Positions 55,988-64,000 of a stretch of DNA of 64,000 nt are shown one piece after another. The stretch spans positions 186,001 to 250,000 of the forward strand of contig JALXXC010000001.1 in NCBI GenBank assembly GCA_025144245.1, in the 5' to 3' direction. This DNA is from Corynebacterium sp. p3-SID1145. Lineage in GTDB: Bacteria > Actinomycetota > Actinomycetes > Mycobacteriales > Mycobacteriaceae. The notes beneath the pieces were generated by a model. That model was given only the letters and a program-made list of their open reading frames with translations, was not told where the DNA came from and ran no database searches. Numbering within the stretch: the first letter of the stretch is position 1; the number at the start of each line of letters is the position of its first letter. A program made the translations under genes and the position numbers.

Positions 55988-57910
55988 ATGTGCGGTCTTC
56001 TCGCCATGCTGACCAGCTCGTCCGACGCTTCCCGCTTCGCGGAGCCGGCCGAGCGCGCCCTCCCCTGCTTCTATCACCGCGGCCCCGACGCGGCTGGCAC
56101 TTGGCACGACGATGACGCTGTTTTCGGCTTCAACCGTCTCGCCATCATCGACCTGGAGCACTCCCACCAACCGCTTCGGTGGGGTCCGGCGGAGAACCCC
56201 GAGCGTTACGCGCTGACCTTCAACGGCGAGATCTACAACTACGTGGAGCTGCGCGAGGAGCTGACCGCCGCTGGCCTGACGTTCAACACCGAGGGCGATT
56301 CGGAGACCATCGTGGTGGGATACCACCACTGGGGCGAAGACGTCGTCAAGCACCTGCGCGGCATGTTCGCCATCGCGATCTGGGACACGGAAACCCGCAC
56401 AATGTTCGTCGCCCGCGACCAGTTCGGCATCAAGCCTCTCTACTACGCCACCACCGAGGCGGGCACAGTCTTCTCCTCTGAGAAGAAAGCCATCATAGAG
56501 ATGGCACCCGAGTTGAGTCTAGACCTCAGCCTGGACCGTCGTGCGATCGAGCACTATGTCGACCTGCAGTACGTGCCGGAGCCAGAGTCCCTCCACTCCT
56601 GCATCCGGCGTCTCGAGTCCGGCTGCACCGCCACCCTCACCCCGGGCGGCGAAGTTAAAGCCAAGCGCTACTTCAACCCCCAGTTCAACGTCATCCCCGT
56701 CGCCAAGGACAAAGAGCAAGAACTTTTCAACAAGATCGCCGCGGCGCTGGAGGATTCCGTCGCCAAGCACATGCGCGCTGACGTGACAGTAGGCTCCTTC
56801 CTTTCCGGTGGTATCGACTCGACCGCGATCGCGACGTTGGCCAAGCGCCACAACCCCGACCTACTCACGTTCACCACGGGCTTCGAGCGCGAGGGTTATT
56901 CGGAGGTCGACGTCGCCGCAGAATCCGCGGAGGCGATCGGTGTCGAGCACATCGTGAAGGTCGTCTCCCCTGAGGAATACGCCGACGCCATCCCGAAGAT
57001 CATGTGGTACCTCGACGATCCGGTCGCGGACCCGTCACTCGTGCCGCTGTTCTTCGTGGCACAGGAAGCGCGCAAACACGTCAAGGTCGTCCTCTCCGGC
57101 GAGGGTGCCGACGAGCTTTTCGGCGGCTACACCATATATAAGGAGCCGCTGTCGCTCGCCCCGTTCGAGAAAATGCCTGACCCCCTGTTGAAGGGCCTGA
57201 ACAAACTCAGCCAGGTATTGCCCGAGGGGATGCGTGGAAAGTCGCTGCTCGAGCGCGGCACCACCCCGATGGAGACCCGCTATTACGGCAACGCTCGCTC
57301 CTTTACTTACGACCAGCTGCGCCGTGTCCTGCCGTGGGCGAAGCCGGAATGGGACCACCGCGAGGTCACTGCACCGATCTACGCACGGTCGAAGGACATG
57401 GACCCGGTCGCGCGCATGCAGCACCTCGACCTGTTCACGTGGATGCGGGGCGACATCCTGGTCAAAGCCGACAAAATCAATATGGCCCACTCCCTCGAGC
57501 TGCGCGTCCCGTTCCTGGACAAGGAGGTCTTCGCTGTGGCGGAAACCATCCCAGCGGATCTCAAGATCTCCCACGGCACCACCAAGTACGCCTTGCGAAA
57601 AGCTATGGAGCAGATCGTTCCTCCGCACGTGCTTCACCGCAAGAAGCTCGGCTTCCCTGTGCCGATGCGTCACTGGCTCGCCGGCGATGAGCTCTACGGC
57701 TGGGCGCAGCAGACCATCAACGAATCGCAGACGGACGACATCTTCAACAAGCCCGAGGTACTGGAGATGCTCAAGGAGCACCGCGACGGCGTCTCGGACC
57801 ACTCCCGCCGCCTGTGGACGGTGCTGGCGTTCATGATCTGGCACGGTATTTTCGTCGAGAAGCGCATCGATCCGGGCATCGAGCAGCGCGAATACCCGGT
57901 GAACCTTTAA
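55988..57910 (+). CDS. ltsA: LtsA, glutamine-dependent amidotransferase that amidates meso-DAP
   Basis: A 640-aa asparagine-synthetase-B-like enzyme. The N-terminal glutaminase has the nucleophile Cys2 in MCGLLAML and GEIYNY; the synthetase domain has the PP-loop SGGIDSTAIA (about 275-285) and SGEGADELFGGY. In Corynebacteriales LtsA amidates the epsilon-carboxyl of meso-diaminopimelate in lipid II, and loss causes lysozyme and temperature sensitivity. The position next to ctaC and the Corynebacterium context support LtsA over true AsnB. A TAAGGAG site precedes the ATG. Confidence 0.93.
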   Translation: MCGLLAMLTSSSDASRFAEPAERALPCFYHRGPDAAGTWHDDDAVFGFNRLAIIDLEHSHQPLRWGPAENPERYALTFNGEIYNYVELREELTAAGLTFNTEGDSETIVVGYHHWGEDVVKHLRGMFAIAIWDTETRTMFVARDQFGIKPLYYATTEAGTVFSSEKKAIIEMAPELSLDLSLDRRAIEHYVDLQYVPEPESLHSCIRRLESGCTATLTPGGEVKAKRYFNPQFNVIPVAKDKEQELFNKIAAALEDSVAKHMRADVTVGSFLSGGIDSTAIATLAKRHNPDLLTFTTGFEREGYSEVDVAAESAEAIGVEHIVKVVSPEEYADAIPKIMWYLDDPVADPSLVPLFFVAQEARKHVKVVLSGEGADELFGGYTIYKEPLSLAPFEKMPDPLLKGLNKLSQVLPEGMRGKSLLERGTTPMETRYYGNARSFTYDQLRRVLPWAKPEWDHREVTAPIYARSKDMDPVARMQHLDLFTWMRGDILVKADKINMAHSLELRVPFLDKEVFAVAETIPADLKISHGTTKYALRKAMEQIVPPHVLHRKKLGFPVPMRHWLAGDELYGWAQQTINESQTDDIFNKPEVLEMLKEHRDGVSDHSRRLWTVLAFMIWHGIFVEKRIDPGIEQREYPVNL

Positions 57911-58028
57911 GAACCACTGTTTTTCACTACCCCGTGGCTGGCCGTGATCGCGTCTGCCGCGGGGTAGCGCTGTCTCTACCCCGATTGGATAGCGCAATCT
58001 ACTTACATTTCGTGCCTGCGAAGCTTCA

Positions 58029-59102
58029 ATGAGACCCATGACAGCGAAAACAGCGGAGACAGCAGCAAAGACCACAAAGACAAAGTCCATGGAGACAAAG
58101 ACGCAGAAGATTCTCACCGTCATCGGCGGGCTACTCGTCGCCGGAGTTATTCTGCTCGGCACCGGGGCGTATTTCTACGGGCCGACGCTCACCGCAATGA
58201 CGACGGGATCCGCCCGCTTCCTCGGCACAGACTCCCCGAAACGTTACACATCAACTGTGCTCAGCCTCGCTGAACAGGGCATCTATGCCGACTCGAAGGA
58301 ATTCGCGGACGCAGCAGAGCACGCCCGGGAGGCCGCGAAGCAGGCAGATTCGCTTGACGACGTCCGCGTCCCTCTCAATGATGCGGTCCGCGCCGCTGGC
58401 GGCAAGCACTCCCGTCTCATTGAACCGGACGAACAGCGTGGCGGCGGTGATGCCGCGGACAGCGCGAGTTCGCCTGCCGCAGGGGTGGAACAGAAAGACG
58501 GACTCGCCTGGGCGACGGTTCCCGGTATCGACCGAAACGACGATATTCAGGGTTACGCTGACGCGCTTTCCAACGGCCTAGCCGCAGCACGCGACAACGG
58601 TGCCTGCGGTGCCGTGGTGGATTTGCGTGGCAATGACAGCGGCGACATGGGTCCGATGCTTGCAGGCCTGTCTCCCCTGCTTCCGGATGGCACAGCCTTG
58701 GAATTCGAATTCGGGGCGAGAACGAATGCTGTGACCGTCGACGGAAATTCCGTCAAGGGCGGCGGCACCCCACTGACAACCGCAGGTGGCAAATGGGACG
58801 TCCCTGTCGCTGTACTCGTGGACGGCGAGACGGCCTCCTCCGGCGAAGCGACCATGCTCTCTTTCCGCGGCCTGGACAACTCCCGCAGCTTTGGCACCCC
58901 GACTGCCGGATTTGCCTCCGCGAATACTGTCTACGATTTTCCCGACGGCAGCGAGCTGATGCTCACCATCGCCAAGGACCGCGATCGCAACGGCGCAACA
59001 TACTCGGAAGATCCTATAGACCCGGATATGAAGACCGATTCCGGTGACGTGGCAGCAGCTGAGGCTGAAAGGTGGCTGCGAGACCAAAGCGGCTGCAGCT
59101 AG
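58029..59102 (+). CDS. membrane-anchored S41-family peptidase
   Basis: A 357-aa protein (ATG 58029; 58038 also possible). A Lys/Thr-rich cytoplasmic tail, one transmembrane helix (about 28-48), an extracytoplasmic helical segment, then a peptidase S41 core. Candidate catalytic residues are His127 in GGKHSRL and Ser270/271 in GETASSGEA, with VVDLRGNDSGD and GTPTAGFASAN also family-like. No PDZ domain is seen, so it resembles the tricorn-type Ser-His branch and not the CtpA Ser-Lys type. It lies 118 bp after ltsA. Substrate unknown. Confidence 0.75.
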   Translation: MRPMTAKTAETAAKTTKTKSMETKTQKILTVIGGLLVAGVILLGTGAYFYGPTLTAMTTGSARFLGTDSPKRYTSTVLSLAEQGIYADSKEFADAAEHAREAAKQADSLDDVRVPLNDAVRAAGGKHSRLIEPDEQRGGGDAADSASSPAAGVEQKDGLAWATVPGIDRNDDIQGYADALSNGLAAARDNGACGAVVDLRGNDSGDMGPMLAGLSPLLPDGTALEFEFGARTNAVTVDGNSVKGGGTPLTTAGGKWDVPVAVLVDGETASSGEATMLSFRGLDNSRSFGTPTAGFASANTVYDFPDGSELMLTIAKDRDRNGATYSEDPIDPDMKTDSGDVAAAEAERWLRDQSGCS

Positions 59103-59130
59103 CGGTTGAGACCAGTACCCCGGGAAACAA

Positions 59131-59171
59131 AGAAAGTAGCGCCCCCGCCATTAGCGGGAGCGCTACTTTCT
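59131..59171. terminator. bidirectional intrinsic terminator
   Basis: AGAAAGTAGCGC (59131-59142) and GCGCTACTTTCT (59160-59171) are perfect 12-bp arms, with an inner CCGC/GCGG pair. A-rich sequence precedes and TTCTG follows, so it can stop both the S41 gene (plus) and the Fe-S carrier gene (minus). Confidence 0.9.
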
Positions 59172-59195
59172 TCTGTTCCTTCTTCGGCATTCGCC

Positions 59196-59540
59196 TTAGT
59201 TGAAGGAGTCGCCGCAGGCGCAGGAACCGCCCGCATTCGGGTTGTCGATGGTGAAGCCCTGCTGCTCAATGGTGTCAGCGAAGTCGATCTCCGCGCCCAT
59301 GAGGTACGGGACACTCATCTTGTCCACCACGAGACGGACGCCGCCGATGACATCGGCCTTGTCGCCTTCGAGTTCGCGGTCGTCGAAGTAGAGCTGGTAG
59401 CGCAGCCCGGCGCAGCCGCCCGGCTGAACGGCGATGCGCAGGGACAGGTCGTTTCGGCCTTCCTGATCCAGCAGCGCTTTCGCCTTCGCGGCGGCTGCCT
59501 CAGTGAGCTTGACACCAGTTGCGGAAGTCGGTGCAGTCAT
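59196..59540 (-). CDS. A-type iron-sulfur carrier (HesB/IscA/ErpA family)
   Basis: A 114-aa scaffold or carrier protein that delivers Fe-S clusters. Three conserved cysteines are visible: GGCAGLRYQ (about 46) and the C-terminal GGSCACGDSF (two cysteines near 107-109). It precedes the qcr/cta and Rieske-type consumers in the genome only by proximity. ATG 59540 is preferred because MTAPTSATGVKLTEAAA is where the domain starts. The name sufA/erpA cannot be settled without phylogeny. Confidence 0.9.
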   Translation of the reverse strand: MTAPTSATGVKLTEAAAAKAKALLDQEGRNDLSLRIAVQPGGCAGLRYQLYFDDRELEGDKADVIGGVRLVVDKMSVPYLMGAEIDFADTIEQQGFTIDNPNAGGSCACGDSFN

Positions 59541-59741
59541 GATCGTTTCTCCTTGCCTACGGATCGTGTCGGGCACCGAGCCTACTCCGGGCCGGCACCT
59601 GGATGCTAGTACACCCTAACTTGCGCTGGTCACAGGCAAGAAAGTCAGTGTCGAGCGCTCTCGGGCGCTTCTAGATTCCACAACACCACCGAGCGCACCC
59701 GTATTCCCACCTGCGCACCCAGGTTTTGTAGCCTAGAGTGC

Positions 59742-60491
59742 GTGAAACTTCCCTGGCAGAAATCCGATGCCCCTGCGGCCGACAACGCGACCGCTAGCAG
59801 CGGCTCCACCAAGCTCGACCTCGGCGGCGACACCTCCACGGACCCCCACGCCGTGAAGGCGGCCAAGGACACTACGTCCAAAGACTCGTTGCCGAAGGGC
59901 TACACCCCGCCGAAGGGCCGCCCGACACCGAAGCGCCACGACCAGGAGGTCAAGCGCGGAGTAGTGCGCGACCCGAACGCGATGTCGAGGCCGCAGCAGG
60001 CGCAAAAGCGCAAGGAACTCAAGACTTCCATGTCCAAGGAGGAATGGAAGGAGTACAAGAAGAAGGAGCGCGAGGAGCGCCGCGAGCGCAACCGCGAGGT
60101 TCAGGCCCGGATGGACGCGGGCGACGAGCGCTACCTCATGGACCGCGACAAGGGTGAAGTGCGCCACTACGTGCGCGACTGGGTGGATTCCCGGCGTTTC
60201 CTGTCCAACTACATGCTTCCGGCAATGGTCGTTCTGCTGGCCATCATGCTTCTGGGCCTTTTCATGCCGCGCGTCTCCGAGATCCTCTCCCTGGTGTCCA
60301 TGGTGTTCATCCTGGCCATCTTCGTGGAGGCTTTCATCATCGGCCGCCGCGCGAACCGCGCTGTCCGCGCGAGATTCCCCGGCACGGACGAGACAGGCTT
60401 CGGCCTCGGCATGTACGCGTACTCCCGCGCATCCCAACCGCGCAACTGGCGCACACCGAAGCCGCAGGTTGCAATCGGTTCCAAGGCGTAG
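59742..60491 (+). CDS. DUF3043 family membrane protein
   Basis: A 249-aa actinobacterial protein. A long hydrophilic N-terminal region rich in Lys, Glu and Arg (about 40-135) includes GYTPPKGRPTPKR and a charged helix. The core GEVRHYVRDWVDSRRFLSNY precedes two helices (about 157-175 and 180-200). Function is unknown. GTG 59742 follows TAGCCT by seven bases, so it is probably leaderless. It lies 21 bp upstream of cobT. Confidence 0.85.
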   Translation: MKLPWQKSDAPAADNATASSGSTKLDLGGDTSTDPHAVKAAKDTTSKDSLPKGYTPPKGRPTPKRHDQEVKRGVVRDPNAMSRPQQAQKRKELKTSMSKEEWKEYKKKEREERRERNREVQARMDAGDERYLMDRDKGEVRHYVRDWVDSRRFLSNYMLPAMVVLLAIMLLGLFMPRVSEILSLVSMVFILAIFVEAFIIGRRANRAVRARFPGTDETGFGLGMYAYSRASQPRNWRTPKPQVAIGSKA

Positions 60492-60512
60492 CAGGAAAGC
60501 TGGGGCACCACC

Positions 60513-61529
60513 ATGAGCGTTTCTGTGCAGTTCGAACCGGTTCCCACCCCGGACAGCGCTGTTGAGGCGCGGGTCCGCGCGGCCATGACGGATAACCCGC
60601 GCGGTGTATCCTTCGGCCGGCTTGCCGGCCTCGGCGCGTGGATTGCCGGACGCCAGGGTGAAACGCCCCCACACCCGATCGAATCCCCGCGCATCGTCGT
60701 CTTCGCCGGCGACCACGGCATCGCCGCCCGCGGAGTCTCCGCGTTCACGCCGGATGCCTCCATCCTGCAGGCCGATGAAGTCGATGCCGGAGCAGCTCCC
60801 GTCAACACCCTGGCCCGCACCGCCAATGCTCCTGTGGAGCTCGTCCGCGTGAGTCTCGCCGAGGAGGGAGCCCTCATCCGCCCGGGCTCCGGGGCAATCG
60901 ACATCGAGGATGCCATGAGTCCGAATGAATTCGCCCGCGCCGTGGAGTTGGGCCGCACGGTCGCGGACTCAGCTGTCGATTCCGGTTGCGACCTCGCTGT
61001 CGTCGGCGATATCGGGGTGGGCAACACGACGGTGGCCGCCGCAGTGATCGGCACCCTCACCTTCACCGAGCCTGTTGTCGCGGTCGGCCGCGGCAGCGGC
61101 ATCAACGACGAGACCTGGAAGGTCAAAGTCGCGGCAGTGCGCGACGCCATGTTCCGGGCCCGCGACGCCCACGACGACGTCGAAGTGGTACTGCAGCGTA
61201 TTTCTTCGCCGGATTTCGTTGCGCTCACGGCGTTCATCGCGCAGTGCGCGGCGCGCCGCACGCCAGTGCTTGTCGACGGCGCCTTCCCCGCTGCCGCCGC
61301 CTACACGGCGGAACGGCTCTCCCCCGGCGTGAAAGACTGGCTGCTCGCCGGCCAGTTGAGCCCGGAACCCTGCCACAAGATCTGCCTGCAGGCCCTCGAT
61401 CTCACACCTGTGGCGGCACTCGACATGACCACCGGTCAAGGTGCCGGCGGAGCAGCTGTCCTGCCGCTGCTCACCTCTGCCGTGGAGCTGGTCGCCGACG
61501 AAATGCGCTCGCAGGAAACGGCACAATAA
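60513..61529 (+). CDS. cobT: CobT-like nicotinate-nucleotide--dimethylbenzimidazole phosphoribosyltransferase, divergent
   Basis: A 338-aa CobT-fold protein. VFAGDHGIAARGVSAFTPD, GDIGVGNTTVAAAV and GRGSGIND follow the family. But the family's usual GEMG...NTT glutamate reads Asp (GDIG), and the C-terminal GEGTGA glutamate reads Gln (GQGAGG in LDMTTGQGAGGAAVLPLL). Both glutamates have been proposed as catalytic. Neither cobU nor cobS lies beside it. It may be a weakly active, altered or regulatory relative. The annotation as CobT is by fold; the activity is in doubt. Confidence 0.7.
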   Translation: MSVSVQFEPVPTPDSAVEARVRAAMTDNPRGVSFGRLAGLGAWIAGRQGETPPHPIESPRIVVFAGDHGIAARGVSAFTPDASILQADEVDAGAAPVNTLARTANAPVELVRVSLAEEGALIRPGSGAIDIEDAMSPNEFARAVELGRTVADSAVDSGCDLAVVGDIGVGNTTVAAAVIGTLTFTEPVVAVGRGSGINDETWKVKVAAVRDAMFRARDAHDDVEVVLQRISSPDFVALTAFIAQCAARRTPVLVDGAFPAAAAYTAERLSPGVKDWLLAGQLSPEPCHKICLQALDLTPVAALDMTTGQGAGGAAVLPLLTSAVELVADEMRSQETAQ

Positions 61530-61531
61530 AG

Positions 61532-61588
61532 ACAAAAACATGCACCGGCCGCCCCCGGCCCCAACGGGCCGTCGATAAGCGGCGGTGC
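61532..61588. terminator. terminator between cobT and ilvE
   Basis: GCACCGGCCGC (61542-61552) pairs with GCGGCGGTGC (61579-61588) with one bulge, and CGGCCC-CAAC-GGGCCG forms an inner hairpin. On the minus strand TGTTTTTGTC follows, so it should end ilvE transcripts; on the plus strand it lies just after cobT. Confidence 0.75.
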
Positions 61589-61604
61589 CTGTACACGTGC
61601 GCCC

Positions 61605-62717
61605 TTACTTGGCGGGAACGAGCGTGTGCATCCAGCCGTGGGTGTCTTCGAACTCGCCGCGCTGGATCTTGGTCAGGCGCTCACGCAATTTCATCGTGAC
61701 ATCGCCGGCTTCGTTGCCGTTGACCGTGAAATCGATGCCGTCGCCCACGATGTGGCCGACCGGGGTGATCACCGCAGCGGTGCCGCAGGCGAAGGACTCG
61801 GTCATCGTCCCCTCCGCGACATCGTTCTTCCAGTCGTCGACCGAAATGCGCACCTCCTCGGTGGCGTAGCCGAGGTCTCCTGCGACCTGCAGCAAAGAGT
61901 CGCGGGTGATGCCCGGCAGCAGCGAACCGGACAGCTCCGGAGTGACCACCTTGATCCCGTTGTCCTCAGCACCGTAGACGAACATGAGGTTCATGCCACC
62001 CATCTCCTCGATGTAGGTCCGCTCGATGGCATCGAGCCACACGACCTGGTCGCACTGCTTCTCCTGGGCCTGCGCCTGTGCGAGCAGCGACGCAGCGTAG
62101 TTACCGGCAAATTTCGCGGCGCCCGTACCGCCCGGCGCGGCGCGGATATAATCCTCGGAGATCCACACCTTGACCGGCTTGATACCGCCGTCGAAGTACG
62201 CACCCGCCGGGGAGGCGATGACGTAGAAGGTGTAGCTGCTTGCCGGCTTCACCCCGAGGCTGACCTCGGTAGAGATCATGAACGGGCGAAGGTACAGCGC
62301 AGCCTCGTCGCCAGCCTCCGGCACCCATGCCTCATCGATTTCGACGAGCTGGCGAAGGGACTCGAGGAAGTACTCGTCGGGAAGCTCCGGCATGGCCAAG
62401 CGCCGGGCGGAATTCCGCAGACGCTGCCCATTCTGCTCCGGACGGAAAGTGGCGATGGAACCGTCCGGCTGGCGGTACGCCTTCAAACCCTCGAAGATCG
62501 CCTGGCCGTAGTGGAACACCATGGAAGCCGGATCGAATTCGATCGGGGCGTACGGGGTGACGCGGGCATTGTGCCACCCCTCCTCCTCGGTCCAGTCGAT
62601 CGCGACCATGTGGTCGGTGAATTCCTGGCCGAATTTCGGGTCCTTGAGAATTTCCGCGCGCTGCTCGTCGCTTGCCGGGTTCTCGTTTTTCTGCACGGTG
62701 AATTCCAATTTCGTCAT
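61605..62717 (-). CDS. ilvE: branched-chain amino acid aminotransferase
   Basis: A 370-aa class IV PLP enzyme interconverting branched-chain amino and keto acids. PLP lysine is in GGTGAAKFAGNYAAS (about 207), and YGQAIFEGLKAYR, YLRPFMI and SFACGTAAVITPVG are family motifs. ATG 62717 is preceded eight bases upstream by TATGCT with weak ribosome-site match, so it may be leaderless. Convergent with cobT, divergent from pepA. Confidence 0.95.
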   Translation of the reverse strand: MTKLEFTVQKNENPASDEQRAEILKDPKFGQEFTDHMVAIDWTEEEGWHNARVTPYAPIEFDPASMVFHYGQAIFEGLKAYRQPDGSIATFRPEQNGQRLRNSARRLAMPELPDEYFLESLRQLVEIDEAWVPEAGDEAALYLRPFMISTEVSLGVKPASSYTFYVIASPAGAYFDGGIKPVKVWISEDYIRAAPGGTGAAKFAGNYAASLLAQAQAQEKQCDQVVWLDAIERTYIEEMGGMNLMFVYGAEDNGIKVVTPELSGSLLPGITRDSLLQVAGDLGYATEEVRISVDDWKNDVAEGTMTESFACGTAAVITPVGHIVGDGIDFTVNGNEAGDVTMKLRERLTKIQRGEFEDTHGWMHTLVPAK

Positions 62718-62833
62718 GCTGCCCAAGCATACGCCCACAGACATGCGCCCAAGCCGGTTTCGTGCCCGGCTGACGTAGGATCGGCCGCGTCAACCCCATT
62801 TCTCCCAAAAGGAAGTAAAGGAGTATCCGCTCT

Positions 62834-64000
62834 ATGCCGCACCTTCCCCGCACCACAGGTGTTCTTCCCGCCCACGGGTCCCTACCGCGCGTGGACTTCG
62901 CCTCCTCCGCAGACAGCACGCTTATCGACGGCGCCGCCCGCCTCATCCCCGTCGCCCAGGGCGAGGAACTGGAACTGCCGGTCTCCGCGTTGACCCGCGA
63001 CGGCCTGCTGGAGGCGCTCGAAGCTGTCGGTGCGACCGGTTCCCACGGAGAGATCACCAAGGTAGTGCTCGACGGCGACCTGCACATCGCCGTCGGCCTC
63101 GGCGAAGACACCTCCCCGACATCCGTCCGCCGGGCCATGGGTGCGGCCGCCCGCTCCCTCAACGGCGTGGAGCGCGCGGTCGTCAGCGGCGAATTTGGCG
63201 TGGCCGCCACCGTTGAAGGCCTGCTTTTGGGCGGATATGCCTACGCCGGTTTGAAAGCGCCGAAAGACGAGGAAACCGGGGCGGATGGGGAAGGCACCGC
63301 TGATGCCTCCGCACCGCTGATCACCGTGATCGGGCGTGAGGACGAGCGCGGCGCCTTCGAGGCCGCGGTCACCGCGGGCCATGCTGTGGCCCTGGCGCGG
63401 GACCTGGTCAACACTCCTTCCAACCTGCTCTACCCCGAGGTCTACGCAGAATATGCCGAGCAGATCGCCACTGCAGCAGGTGTGCAGGTCGAGGTCCTCG
63501 ACGACGCCCAGCTGCGCGGGCAGGGCTTCGGCGGGATCACGGCGGTTGGCCAAGGCTCCGCGCACCCGCCGCGCCTGGTGCATCTGACTTGGGCTCCCGG
63601 CAACGCCGCAGACGGCACCTCCGTCGCCTTGGTGGGCAAGGGCATCACCTTCGATTCCGGCGGCATTTCCATCAAGCCCGCGAACGGCATGGAGCAAATG
63701 GTGATGGACATGGGCGGTTCCGCCGCGGTGCTGGCCGCGACCTGCGCCATCGCCGCCATGGAGCTGCCTGTGCGCGTGGAGGCGTGGATGCCGCTCGCCG
63801 AGAATCTGCCGTCCGGCACCGCCCAGCGGCCCGGCGATGTGATCACCCACTACGGCGGCATCACCAGCGAGGTGATCAACACCGACGCGGAGGGCCGCCT
63901 TGTGCTCGCCGATGCCATCGCCCGAGCCTGCGAGGACTCCCCCACGCACCTCATCGAAACGTCCACGCTCACCGGCGCCCAAATGGTGGCGCTAGGCAAG
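62834..64000 (+). CDS. pepA: leucyl aminopeptidase (M17), cut by window edge
   Basis: The frame is open to the right edge; 389 codons are visible, most of an M17 enzyme of about 490-500 aa. ATG 62834 follows AAAGGAG by ten bases. LVNTPSNLLYP, VGKGITFDSGGISIKP (metal-binding Lys and Asp) and the signature NTDAEGRLVLADA are present. The N-terminal third is a poorly conserved PepA domain, and the last seen residues are ETSTLTGAQMVALGK. It removes N-terminal amino acids in the cytoplasm. Confidence 0.93.
   Translation, partial: MPHLPRTTGVLPAHGSLPRVDFASSADSTLIDGAARLIPVAQGEELELPVSALTRDGLLEALEAVGATGSHGEITKVVLDGDLHIAVGLGEDTSPTSVRRAMGAAARSLNGVERAVVSGEFGVAATVEGLLLGGYAYAGLKAPKDEETGADGEGTADASAPLITVIGREDERGAFEAAVTAGHAVALARDLVNTPSNLLYPEVYAEYAEQIATAAGVQVEVLDDAQLRGQGFGGITAVGQGSAHPPRLVHLTWAPGNAADGTSVALVGKGITFDSGGISIKPANGMEQMVMDMGGSAAVLAATCAIAAMELPVRVEAWMPLAENLPSGTAQRPGDVITHYGGITSEVINTDAEGRLVLADAIARACEDSPTHLIETSTLTGAQMVALGK

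Overview
This 64 kb window is chromosomal DNA of a high-GC Corynebacteriales bacterium, most likely a Corynebacterium. The evidence is the gene content and order: a mraZ-to-divIVA division/cell-wall (dcw) cluster without ftsA, the LM/LAM genes mptA and pimB', the serine/threonine kinase gene pknL beside its Rv2175c-like partner, a qcrCAB-ctaE/ctaCF respiratory supercomplex, and the meso-DAP amidating enzyme LtsA. From memory the order is broadly collinear with C. glutamicum. The species cannot be named from the sequence. No tRNA, rRNA, CRISPR array, prophage or insertion sequence was recognised.

Layout. (1) 1-10.3 kb: rluD (cut by the left edge), lspA, two lipoproteins, an ABC-F ATPase, an asparaginase, a membrane-anchored trypsin-like protease, a polytopic acyltransferase-like protein, a two-component system and dinB. 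(2) 10.3-11.15 kb: a VapBC-type toxin-antitoxin pair, followed by a hairpin and direct repeats. (3) 11.15-35.1 kb, all on the minus strand: mraZ, rsmH, an ftsL-like gene, ftsI, murE, murF, mraY, murD, ftsW, murG, murC, ftsQ, ftsZ, pgeF, a YggS-family gene, sepF, a YggT-family gene, divIVA and ileS. Many of these overlap by 1-4 nt. ileS carries a T-box leader and mraZ carries TGGGN operator repeats. (4) 35.5-41.6 kb: DUF3040, a HEPN-domain protein, a GNAT enzyme, idsA, mptA, the Rv2175c-like gene and pknL. (5) 41.6-48.6 kb, minus strand: two NlpC/P60 hydrolases (one behind a c-di-AMP riboswitch), pimB', glk, plsC, a DEDDh exoribonuclease and aroG. (6) 49.1-55.5 kb, minus strand: qcrB, qcrA, qcrC, ctaE, ctaF, ctaC, with GlxR/CRP-type sites upstream. 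(7) 56-64 kb: ltsA, an S41 peptidase, an A-type Fe-S carrier, DUF3043, cobT, ilvE and pepA (cut by the right edge).

Together these genes build and regulate the envelope: lipid II synthesis and septum assembly (dcw), DAP amidation (ltsA), polar growth (divIVA), lipomannan synthesis (mptA, pimB'), wall hydrolysis (NlpC/P60) and lipoprotein maturation (lspA). They are interleaved with the terminal respiratory chain and core metabolism.

The least routine observations are a second, inverted set of MraZ-like boxes upstream of mraZ; a CobT whose two expected catalytic glutamates read Asp and Gln; the toxin-antitoxin insertion with its hairpin/repeat element; a nested stem-loop beside a GlxR-like site between ctaC and ltsA; and eight genes with a -10-like hexamer only 5-8 nt before the start codon, suggesting leaderless mRNAs.
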